Below the pieces are notes generated by a model. It was not told where the DNA came from and did no database searches. It saw only the letters and a program-made list of their open reading frames with translations. Positions 1-5,209 of a DNA stretch of 5,209 nucleotides are shown piece after piece (the first letter of the stretch is position 1; each line of letters begins with the position of its first letter). The stretch comes from Methanocalculus sp. (GTDB lineage: Archaea > Halobacteriota > Methanomicrobia > Methanomicrobiales > Methanocorpusculaceae): NCBI RefSeq assembly GCF_029762515.1, contig NZ_JARVGN010000043.1:3828-9036 (forward strand), in the 5' to 3' direction. A program made the translations under genes and the position numbers.

Positions 1-1
1 G

Positions 2-838
2 CGTTTTGTCACCAAGCCGCAGAAACCGGATATTCTCATCGGCATCGTCAGGGAAGTCCTTGAAGAAGCCGGGAGAGAGAGGGCTCCGCAACCTGAAAAG
101 ACCTTTGAGGAAGAGATGGAACTGCTGCGGGATTATAATGAGGTCCTCTTTCGAAAACTCCAGAAGAAGGTCAGCCAGCTTGAGGAGGAGATTCTCCGAT
201 GCAACAGGATCGAAGCGGATCTTCGCGAGAGTGAGAAGTTCTTAAACTCAATTGTTGAGGAGATCCCAAATATGATCTTCGTAAAGGATGCAGCAGAACT
301 CCGGTTTGTCAGGTTCAATAAAGCAGGAGAAGAGCTCCTCGGCGTATCCCGCGACGATTTCATCGGCAGGAACGATTATGACTTCTTCCCGAAAGAGCAG
401 GCAGAAGCATTTATTCTGAGGGATCATGATGCTCTCAGTACAAAGGCACTGGTGGATATCCCTGAAGAATCGATAATGACACAGAATAAGGGCGAGCGGG
501 TGCTCCATACAAAAAAGATCCCTATCCTTGATGAGTCAGGTACGCCCACATATCTCCTCGGCATATCAGAGGATATCACCGAACATATAGAACTTGAAGA
601 GCTGAGGCGGACAGCACTCATCCAGATTGAGGAGCAGATACAGAAACTGGCGATCCTGAATGATTCGATCAGAAACCCGCTTGCCGTGATCGTCGCCCTC
701 ACCTCGATGAATGAAGGAGGGATCTTCGAACAGATCAGCGATCAGGCATATGAGATCGATCGCATCGTGACACTCCTCGATGAGGGGTGGCTCGAATCAC
801 TGAAGATCCGTGAGTTTGTCAGGAAACATTACAGATAA
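2..838 (+). CDS. Response regulator receiver-PAS protein with degenerate histidine-kinase dimerisation tail (5' partial)
   Basis: Cytoplasmic signalling protein; the visible part is 278 residues and the reading frame is open through the left edge, so the ATG at 116 is internal. Visible residues 1-22 read like the end of a receiver domain: F-V-T-K-P (residues 2-6) carries the conserved Lys and following Pro, then a final amphipathic helix. A charged coiled-coil linker follows (about 39-77), then one PAS domain (about 78-198, with N-x-A-x-x-x-L-L-G and the closing G-I-S-E-D-I-T-E). The C-terminal 80 residues resemble a histidine-kinase dimerisation helix: L-N-D-S-I-R-N-P-L at 219-227 matches the H-box H-E-L-R-T-P-L, but Asp sits where the phospho-accepting His should be and there is no His in the motif. 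No ATPase domain follows; the gene stops at 836. The PAS ligand is unknown. Function as a phospho-dependent sensor or adaptor is inferred. No DNA-binding domain is visible, so direct control of transcription is unlikely. Confidence 0.85.
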   Translation, partial: RFVTKPQKPDILIGIVREVLEEAGRERAPQPEKTFEEEMELLRDYNEVLFRKLQKKVSQLEEEILRCNRIEADLRESEKFLNSIVEEIPNMIFVKDAAELRFVRFNKAGEELLGVSRDDFIGRNDYDFFPKEQAEAFILRDHDALSTKALVDIPEESIMTQNKGERVLHTKKIPILDESGTPTYLLGISEDITEHIELEELRRTALIQIEEQIQKLAILNDSIRNPLAVIVALTSMNEGGIFEQISDQAYEIDRIVTLLDEGWLESLKIREFVRKHYR

Positions 839-865
839 TCTCTTCTTACAAAGGATAGCTACCAG

Positions 866-871
866 AAAAAA
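866..871 (-). terminator. Poly-T terminator of the META lipoprotein gene
   Basis: On the minus strand a run of six T within CCCTCTTTTTTCTGG lies about 28 bases after the stop codon of the META gene, with no clear stem-loop, as expected for archaeal T-run termination. It lies in the 60-base gap (839-898) between two convergent genes. The plus-strand gene has only short pyrimidine stretches here (839-847 and 883-890), so its own terminator is less clear. Confidence 0.45.
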
Positions 872-898
872 GAGGGTTGTGGTTTCTCTCATTGATAT

Positions 899-2068
899 TT
901 AGTCTGTGAACTGAACAAACGAGAGGATGATCCCGCCATCTGATGATGAGAGGAGAAGCCGATCCTCTTCAATCTCATACTTCGTCATCTCAGTCAGGAG
1001 TGAGAAGTACCTGCTCTCCTGATCCATCACGGCTTCAGGCATACAGTAGACGAGTGTCTGGATCGGCGGCTCGATCCTCAGTCTTCCATCTTCAGAAACC
1101 TCATATGCTGCCGAGTAGCTGTTGCAGCCTCCGGTGCCGCCGACAGAACCGTTATCAAAGATTGCGGTCACTGCCCTATCCGGAAGAACAGTTGTCTGCA
1201 ATCCATCTTCGGTGATCGATTCGAGCATCCACTTTCCGTTCCCAAGGGTTATTTCATTGGGTTTTGGATGAAAGACCAGCCTGGCATTTCCCTCTTCATC
1301 AAAGAAGGTGAGGGTTTCTGATCCAATCTCATATGATGAGACCTCGCCAAGTGTTGCAAGGTACTGCTGCTCCTGCTCCATCACCCCTGCTTCACCACAG
1401 TACATCTTCGTCGATCCAATCGCTCCAATTGCGATTCCGTCACCGGTAGCCTCAAAGGATCCGAAGTACCGGTTGCATCCGGCAGAGCCCCCGAGTGTCT
1501 CCTCATCAAAGACGAGGGAGATTGTGGTCCCGCTCAGAACTGACGAGGCGGTTCCATCTTTGGATCCGATCGTCCCAAGCTCCCATGCCGTTCCCGGCAG
1601 GGCAGCGGCGATGGGCACCTTCTCAGGAACCTTCGCAAATATCAGGCTCGGCACACCGTCTGCATCAGAGAGGGTGAGGGTATCGCCATCAATCCGGACC
1701 GATGCCGCTTCCCCGAGGAGCGTGAGGTAGAGCAGCTCCTGCTCCATCACACCCGCCTCTCCGCAGTACATCTCGGTGGAGCCGATCCCCTCAACGGCGA
1801 TCCTGTACTCATCAAGGGTATAAGAGCCAAAGTAGAGGTTGCAACCGGCAGTGCCGCCGAGGCTCTCCTCATCAAAAGTGAGGGTGATAGTTGTTCCCTC
1901 GACAAGGTTCACCGAGGTGATCGCAATCGCGGCCAGTTCCCATTCTGTTCCGGGGAGAGCGAGAACGGCTTTACCATCCGGGGATGGCGCCTGCTGATCC
2001 CCGACGCATCCGGCAACCGCCAGGCACGCTGCCAGAAAGAGGCATGCAAGTATCGGAAGTAACTTCAT
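899..2068 (-). CDS. Secreted lipoprotein with three tandem META (HslJ-like) domains
   Basis: 389-residue exported protein of unknown exact role. The N-terminus is a lipoprotein signal: a basic start, a hydrophobic core, and the lipobox L-A-V-A-G-C with the lipid-bearing Cys at 21, so it is probably anchored to the outer face of the cytoplasmic membrane. A short Pro/Ser linker leads to three META domains at about 38-147, 157-267 and 275-387. Each starts with a W-x-L strand (P-G-T-x-W-E-L in the first two), has the family hallmark G-G-x-x-G-C-N-x-Y (71-79, 193-201, 310-318), and has a second Cys in Y-C-x-x-x-x-V-M-x-Q-E (C102, C224, C342). The Cys pairs C76/C102, C198/C224 and C315/C342 could form one disulfide per domain. 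Known relatives include E. coli HslJ, a heat-inducible lipoprotein linked to novobiocin resistance, and the Leishmania META1 protein; neither fixes a function here. The ATG at 2066-2068 fits the signal peptide. The leader has only a weak ribosome site (GATC-rich, AGATCAGATC). Confidence 0.9.
   Translation of the reverse strand: MKLLPILACLFLAACLAVAGCVGDQQAPSPDGKAVLALPGTEWELAAIAITSVNLVEGTTITLTFDEESLGGTAGCNLYFGSYTLDEYRIAVEGIGSTEMYCGEAGVMEQELLYLTLLGEAASVRIDGDTLTLSDADGVPSLIFAKVPEKVPIAAALPGTAWELGTIGSKDGTASSVLSGTTISLVFDEETLGGSAGCNRYFGSFEATGDGIAIGAIGSTKMYCGEAGVMEQEQQYLATLGEVSSYEIGSETLTFFDEEGNARLVFHPKPNEITLGNGKWMLESITEDGLQTTVLPDRAVTAIFDNGSVGGTGGCNSYSAAYEVSEDGRLRIEPPIQTLVYCMPEAVMDQESRYFSLLTEMTKYEIEEDRLLLSSSDGGIILSFVQFTD
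908..1957 (-). repeat. Three tandem META-domain coding repeats
   Basis: The gene carries three copies of one domain: about 1628-1957 (domain 1), 1268-1600 (domain 2) and 908-1246 (domain 3), with a spacing of about 120 codons. Domains 1 and 2 share the 12-residue block M-Y-C-G-E-A-G-V-M-E-Q-E exactly (1733-1771 and 1370-1405 regions), yet the DNA there differs at many third positions. Domain 3 keeps the fold motifs but has C-M-P-E-A-V-M-D-Q-E instead. This points to an old duplication with the domain 1/2 pair more recent or more constrained than domain 3. Confidence 0.8.
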
Positions 2069-2093
2069 ATGATCTGATCTGGCGGTGAAGATG

Positions 2094-2126
2094 AAAAGTT
2101 CATCGTAAACTTCAACTTTTTTCGCA
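2094..2126 (-). promoter_or_regulatory. Candidate promoter/operator region of the META gene, with an inverted repeat
   Basis: The 111-base gap 2069-2179 separates the last transporter gene from the META gene. On the minus strand, GCGAAAAAAGTTG (about 2114-2126) is an A/T-rich element 46-58 bases before the ATG that could serve as BRE plus a poor TATA box; it does not match the TTTATATA consensus well. Overlapping it is an inverted repeat, AAAAGTT (2094-2100) and AACTTTT (2114-2120), separated by 13 bases, which would lie around or just after the transcription start and could be a repressor site or chance. Weak evidence. Confidence 0.25.
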
Positions 2127-2149
2127 CCAATGAAAATCAGGGTATCTTC

Positions 2150-2154
2150 AAAAA
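2150..2154 (-). terminator. Possible T-run terminator of the transporter operon
   Basis: On the minus strand CCCTCTTTTTGAAG has five T, about 26 bases after the TGA of the last permease gene; a shorter T4 follows at 2133-2136. No strong hairpin is seen. If it is leaky, the META gene could be read from the transporter promoter. Confidence 0.3.
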
Positions 2155-2179
2155 GAGGGAAGCCAGGAGAGAGAAGAAC

Positions 2180-2800
2180 TCACTCCAATCCACTCTGTCC
2201 GGATCGCGGCAGAAGCCGCCTCTCCATCCATGAGAAGGACGCATCAAGGAAGAGAGCGATCCCGATCGCAGGCAGGGCACCGGAGAGCATCTTCATCATA
2301 TTCACCCCGGCAAGCCCTTCAAAGACGAGCGAGCCAAGTCCGCCGCTCCCGATCATCGCTGTCAGGATCGCGACACTGTTTGCCAGGATCGCCGCAAACT
2401 TCACCCCGGCAAAGATGGCGGGATAGGCATTGGGGAGCCTGACATACCGGATGATCTCCCATTCCGAGAGGCCGATCCCCTCAGCCGAGGCTATCAGCAC
2501 CGGATCAACAGACGAGAGGCCGATCCAGGTATTTTTGATGATCGGGAGGAGCGCCCGGAGGATAATCGCAACAATTGCCGGCCAGAACCCGATCCCGATT
2601 AAGGGAACCACAATCGCCACAACCGCCAGGGTCGGAACCGCCTGCATCAGGTTTGCCAGCGTCATCACAATCTTCTGGAGTGGCCTGCTATATAACGCGA
2701 GAATAGCAAGCGGAATTCCAAGGGCGATACTCACAAAGAGTGCGGTATAGGCAAGAACGATATGCTGGAGGATCGGGGTCAGCAGGAGGCCGCTCACCAT
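2180..2800 (-). CDS. Osmolyte (quaternary amine) ABC transporter permease, OpuCB/OpuCD-type
   Basis: 206-residue integral membrane subunit of the importer, of usual length for single-domain OpuC/ProW-like permeases (about 200-230). It has about five hydrophobic segments (roughly 10-36, 50-70, 71-88, 126-150, 172-190). The cytoplasmic coupling loop that docks on the ATPase is clear at 104-136: A-S-A-E-G-I-G-L, then V-R-L-P-N-A-Y-P, matching the EAA motif with its conserved Gly (G110) and Leu-Pro (122-123). G-S-G-G-L-G-S at 151-157 is typical of this subfamily, as is the early Q-x-V-P-T-L (53-58). The ATG at 2798-2800 overlaps the upstream permease by 7 bases and has a strong ribosome site, suggesting translational coupling. 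It is the last gene of the operon as seen, followed by a possible T-run terminator. It could be named opuCB, opuCD or yehW-like; sequence alone does not separate these. Confidence 0.93.
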   Translation of the reverse strand: MVSGLLLTPILQHIVLAYTALFVSIALGIPLAILALYSRPLQKIVMTLANLMQAVPTLAVVAIVVPLIGIGFWPAIVAIILRALLPIIKNTWIGLSSVDPVLIASAEGIGLSEWEIIRYVRLPNAYPAIFAGVKFAAILANSVAILTAMIGSGGLGSLVFEGLAGVNMMKMLSGALPAIGIALFLDASFSWMERRLLPRSGQSGLE

Positions 2801-3429
2801 GATCCAAACCTCCTCTTCAGCGAAGCCTCAATTCCACCGGCGATGCCATCCAAAATCACCGCAAGGATCCCAACCCAGATCCCGGCGACAAAGATGATAT
2901 CCGGCCGGATCAGGTTGATCCCGGTCTGGAGAGGGGCACCAAGGCCCCCTGCCCCGAAGATACCGCCGAGAGTCACGATCCCCATTGTAAAGACGATCGC
3001 GATCCTGATCCCACCGGCGATCATCGGAAATGCCAGCGGAAACCTGACCTTGAGGAGGATGAATCGTTCGGAAAGGCCCATTGCCCGGCCCACCTCAAGG
3101 AGATCAGGACTCACAAAGATGAGACCGGTATAGGTGTTCCGTGCGATCGGAAGGATCGAGTACAGGACACAGGCGATGATCGTCGGGACAGTGCCGATCC
3201 CGGCAAGCGGGATGAGCAGGACGAGGAGTGCGATATCGGGGAATGTCTCAACCGCATTTAGGGAAGAGAAGACGGGAGAGGCATACCGCCTCCGCCGGTA
3301 GATGAATAAGCCAATTGCAACACCCGCTACGATCGCAGCGATAAGCGCGATAGAGAAGATCCAGAGATGCTCTATTGTCCGTTCAGTGAGGTTGTAGGTG
3401 ATCCAGACAGCCGTGATCTCATCTATCAC
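2794..3429 (-). CDS. Osmolyte (quaternary amine) ABC transporter permease, OpuCD/ProW-type
   Basis: Second membrane subunit, pairing with the 2180-2800 product to form a heterodimeric channel. The frame is open to a TTG at 3450 (218 residues, overlapping the ATPase gene by 8 bases). The GTG at 3427-3429 is preferred because GGGGTGG lies 5 bases upstream; this gives 211 residues. Another GTG lies at 3436-3438. From the GTG, hydrophobic segments lie at about 21-43, 65-96, 136-157 and 177-198. The coupling loop at about 113-144 has V-G-R-A-M-G-L-S and then V-R-F-P-L-A-F-P: Phe replaces the usual Leu of the Leu-Pro pair, a mild change. F-G-A-G-G-L-G-A matches the family motif after the loop. The short cluster Y-R-R-R-R-Y after the first segment fits a positive-inside cytoplasmic loop. 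The transported compound cannot be told from the permease. The 3' end overlaps the next permease gene by 7 bases. Confidence 0.92.
   Translation of the reverse strand: MIDEITAVWITYNLTERTIEHLWIFSIALIAAIVAGVAIGLFIYRRRRYASPVFSSLNAVETFPDIALLVLLIPLAGIGTVPTIIACVLYSILPIARNTYTGLIFVSPDLLEVGRAMGLSERFILLKVRFPLAFPMIAGGIRIAIVFTMGIVTLGGIFGAGGLGAPLQTGINLIRPDIIFVAGIWVGILAVILDGIAGGIEASLKRRFGSW
2808..2815 (-). promoter_or_regulatory. Ribosome binding site of the downstream permease gene
   Basis: GAGGAGGT on the minus strand lies 7 bases before the ATG at 2800, inside the last codons of the upstream permease gene. It is the best Shine-Dalgarno match in the window and fixes this start. Confidence 0.7.
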
Positions 3430-3434
3430 CAGAA

Positions 3435-3441
3435 CCACCCC
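3435..3441 (-). promoter_or_regulatory. Ribosome binding site supporting a GTG start
   Basis: GGGGTGG on the minus strand sits 5 bases before the GTG at 3429 and overlaps the ATPase stop region. The longer TTG start at 3450 has only a weak GATC-type match upstream. The GTG start is favoured, moderately. Confidence 0.4.
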
Positions 3442-3442
3442 T

Positions 3443-4564
3443 TCAGACAAGCCGGGTGATCAGATCGTCCGGCAGAAGCAGCCCTGCCGGCTCCCCATCC
3501 TTCATCACAAGACCCAGAGAGACGGAGGCGGCCTTCATCTCTTCAAGGGCAGAGAGGAGAGATGCATCCATGGAGAGGAAGAATGGCGGATCTGTTGCTT
3601 CCAGAACCGTTTTCACCTCATCCCTCATCTGGAGAAGGGTGGAGAGCAGCAGAACAGAGAAGGAGGAGGCTCTATTCCTCACAACGGCGATCTTTGATCC
3701 GCTCTGTACCATCACCCCGATTGCCGACTGAACCTCCATCTCTCCTGATATAATTGGAGAAGCAGGAACCATCATATCCGATACGGTGAGTGACGCGATA
3801 TGCCCAAAGAGGCGATCAGATCCGACGAGATCAGAGACCATTTTGTCTGCCGGATTCAGGATGAGATCCCGCGGAGTACCAAGCTGGACGATCTGCCCTT
3901 CATGCATGATCGCGATCCGATCACCAAGCCGGAACGCCTCATTGATATCATGGGTCACAAAGACGATCGTCTTGCCGATATCCTCCTTGATCCCGATGAA
4001 CTCATCCTGGAGCTGCCGCCTGAGAAGCGGATCAAGCGCTCCAAACGGCTCATCCATCAGCAGGAGGGGAGGGTTCATTACAAGGGCACGGGCAAGGCCG
4101 ACCCGCTGCTGCTGGCCGCCTGAGAGCTCCTTTGGATACCGGTCCATGAACTGATCAGGGGGGAGATGGACGAGGATAAGGAGTTCTGCAACACGCGAAT
4201 CGATCTCCTCCCTGCTCCACCCCTCAATTGTAGGGAGAAGACCTATATTCTCACGGATCGTCATGTGGGGGAAGAGGCCGATCTGCTGGATCACATACCC
4301 GATATTCTTCCGCAGTACAATCCCATCGATCGTCTGGGTATCAATCCCGTTGATTGCGATCGTCCCTTCATCCGGATCGATTAACCGGTTGATCATCCTG
4401 AGGGTGGTCGTCTTCCCTGACCCTGATCCCCCGATCAGGATGAGGAGTTCGCCACCCCTGATATCAAGGCTGATCCCATCAACTGCAACCGTCTCACCAA
4501 ATCTCTTCCTAACTCCGTGGATATCGATCGTTTCGATACGATCAAACGGCCGTTTCAGAGTCAC
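3443..4564 (-). CDS. opuCA: Osmolyte (quaternary amine) ABC transporter ATP-binding protein with C-terminal CBS region
   Basis: 373-residue cytoplasmic ATPase that powers uptake of glycine betaine, choline or a similar compatible solute. All nucleotide-binding motifs are present: Walker A G-G-S-G-S-G-K-T-T (45-53), Q-loop V-I-Q-Q-I-G-L-F-P-H-M-T (91-102), signature L-S-G-G-Q-Q-Q-R (147-154), Walker B L-L-L-M-D-E-P (167-173), D-loop G-A-L-D (175-178) and H-loop V-T-H-D (203-206). The phrase Q-Q-I-G-L-F-P-H-M-T is characteristic of the OpuCA/ProV/YehX group. Residues about 255-373 form a diverged pair of CBS modules (around V-S-D-M-M-V-P at 261-267, and a second from about 325). In OpuA-type systems the CBS pair gates transport by ionic strength; a similar role here is inferred. 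There is no acidic tail after the second module. The start is GTG at 4562-4564 with GGGAG 5 bases upstream. The gene begins 28 bases after the binding protein gene. Confidence 0.95.
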   Translation of the reverse strand: MTLKRPFDRIETIDIHGVRKRFGETVAVDGISLDIRGGELLILIGGSGSGKTTTLRMINRLIDPDEGTIAINGIDTQTIDGIVLRKNIGYVIQQIGLFPHMTIRENIGLLPTIEGWSREEIDSRVAELLILVHLPPDQFMDRYPKELSGGQQQRVGLARALVMNPPLLLMDEPFGALDPLLRRQLQDEFIGIKEDIGKTIVFVTHDINEAFRLGDRIAIMHEGQIVQLGTPRDLILNPADKMVSDLVGSDRLFGHIASLTVSDMMVPASPIISGEMEVQSAIGVMVQSGSKIAVVRNRASSFSVLLLSTLLQMRDEVKTVLEATDPPFFLSMDASLLSALEEMKAASVSLGLVMKDGEPAGLLLPDDLITRLV

Positions 4565-4569
4565 ACCAG

Positions 4570-4574
4570 CTCCC
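4570..4574 (-). promoter_or_regulatory. Ribosome binding site of the ATPase gene
   Basis: GGGAG on the minus strand lies 5 bases before the GTG at 4564, in the 28-base gap after the binding protein gene. It supports the non-ATG start, which also agrees with where homology to the ABC domain begins. Confidence 0.55.
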
Positions 4575-4592
4575 TGGATCGATATGGCAAAA

Positions 4593-5209
4593 TCAGGAGG
4601 AGATTAATCCCTCTCTCCTGAGATAGTCACGGGCGATATCCCTGGCTTCACGCTTATCATTATCAAACTCGGCATTTAATGCCCTCATCTCATCAGTATC
4701 GATCCGGTTATCGAGCAGAGAGAGGGCAGAGACGAGCCGTTCATCTGATGCGAGATCTGATCTCAGAAGAAGCATCGTCTCATAGGGAGGGAGCGCCGCC
4801 TTATCATCCTGAAGTACTCTCAGGGAATAGAGATCAACCCGTGAATCGGTGGTATATGGCGGGATCGCCTGCACCTGATCATTTGCAATCGCTTCGTACA
4901 TCAGGGTCGGCGACATCGGTCTGACATCCGCAAATGTGAGACCATAGACCTCCTTCAACCCCGGAAGACCGTCTTCGCGTTCATGGAAGACGAGATCGGA
5001 TCCAAAGACGAGCGTTCCGGCATGAGGCACCAGATCGCTGATGGTTCTGAGATTCTTCTCTTCAGCATATGACTCTTTGACTGCGATTGCATAGTCGTTC
5101 CTGAAGCCAAGCCTGAAGAGGACATCAATTCCCTCTGCTGCAAGGCCGTCCTTCACCTGCTGGTAGACGAAATCCGGCTCCCAGCTCTCAGGCGGCTCAA
5201 GCTTCAACA
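4593..5209 (-). CDS. Glycine betaine/choline-type substrate-binding protein, OpuAC family (5' partial)
   Basis: The extracellular receptor of the importer; it binds the quaternary amine and delivers it to the permeases. Only the C-terminal 204 residues are visible and the frame continues past the right edge; the TTG at 5205-5207 is an internal Leu codon, not a start. The family usually has about 270-310 residues, so roughly a quarter to a third, including the signal peptide or lipobox, is missing. Visible family motifs (numbered from the Leu at 5207) are G-F-R-N-D-Y-A-I-A-V (34-43), E-D-G-L-P-G-L-K-E-V-Y-G (78-89), Y-E-A-I-A-N (104-109) and V-L-Q-D-D-K-A-A-L-P-P-Y (131-142). This is the OpuCC/OsmF-like type-2 periplasmic-binding fold. 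The segment A-I-P-P-Y-T-T-D-S-R-V (114-124) differs from the D-A-[FY]-[ST]-T-D-G form I recall for OpuCC. It is the most upstream visible gene, so the operon promoter is outside the window. A product resembling opuCC or yehZ/osmF is likely; the exact ligand is not determined. Confidence 0.9.
   Translation of the reverse strand, partial: LKLEPPESWEPDFVYQQVKDGLAAEGIDVLFRLGFRNDYAIAVKESYAEEKNLRTISDLVPHAGTLVFGSDLVFHEREDGLPGLKEVYGLTFADVRPMSPTLMYEAIANDQVQAIPPYTTDSRVDLYSLRVLQDDKAALPPYETMLLLRSDLASDERLVSALSLLDNRIDTDEMRALNAEFDNDKREARDIARDYLRREGLISS

Noticed and set aside
133..702. Minus-strand open frames opposite the PAS gene
   Set aside because: They are antisense to a well-supported PAS and dimerisation region and have Ser-rich low-complexity products.
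839..898. Small RNA or bidirectional hairpin terminator in the convergent gap
   Set aside because: Only a T6 run on the minus strand and short pyrimidine stretches on the plus strand were seen; I found no convincing stem.
1308..1730. Open frame of 140 codons on the plus strand inside the META gene
   Set aside because: It is antisense to a gene with clear domain repeats and a signal peptide; its product is low-complexity Ser/Pro-rich and resembles no family.
2430..3133. Open frames on the plus strand opposite the permease genes
   Set aside because: Isoleucine/proline-rich products are mirror images of hydrophobic permease codons; the minus-strand genes have complete family motifs.
3786..4607. 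Several plus-strand open frames opposite the ATPase gene
   Set aside because: The opposite strand encodes every ABC ATPase motif; these frames have no recognisable domain or ribosome site.
1..5209. CRISPR array, tRNA, rRNA, insertion sequence or attachment site
   Set aside because: No regularly spaced repeats, no cloverleaf-like segment in the short gaps, no transposase and no terminal inverted repeats were seen; almost all of the window is coding.

Overview
The window looks like the chromosome of a methanogenic archaeon of the Methanomicrobia, probably the order Methanomicrobiales. This is an inference. It rests on the receiver-PAS protein ending in an I-L-N-D-x-I-R-N-P-L module, a C-terminal arrangement I associate with that group; on the multi-META-domain lipoprotein; on T-run ends without obvious stem-loops; and on Shine-Dalgarno-like sites resembling parts of GGAGGTGATC. 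Base composition is moderate, and the tetranucleotide GATC is strikingly frequent throughout.

Layout. Positions 2-838 (+) hold the 3' part of a signal-transduction gene that enters from the left edge: the tail of a response-regulator receiver domain, a coiled-coil linker, one PAS domain and a short histidine-kinase-like dimerisation remnant without a kinase domain. A 60-base gap separates it from genes that all lie on the minus strand. Reading right to left, these are an osmolyte-type ABC importer (binding protein, partial, 4593-5209; ATPase with CBS region, 3443-4564; permease, 2794-3429, or to 3450 if a TTG start is used; permease, 2180-2800), a 111-base gap, and a secreted lipoprotein made of three tandem META domains (899-2068).

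How they work together. The four transporter genes are close or overlapping (28-base gap, then about 13 bases or an 8-base overlap, then a 7-base overlap), with Shine-Dalgarno-like sites inside the preceding genes or gaps, so they should form one transcript. The binding protein captures a quaternary amine such as glycine betaine or choline outside the cell, the two permeases form the membrane channel, and the ATPase drives import. The CBS region of the ATPase is the likely place for osmotic or ionic-strength control. The META lipoprotein is in the same orientation but behind a likely terminator and its own leader, so it may be a separate unit. The sensor gene is convergent and not obviously part of this pathway.

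Nothing here is clearly a new system. The points most worth a second look are the H-box without histidine, the triple META architecture, the roughly five-fold GATC excess with apparent absence of CTAG, and the altered ligand-site motif of the binding protein.
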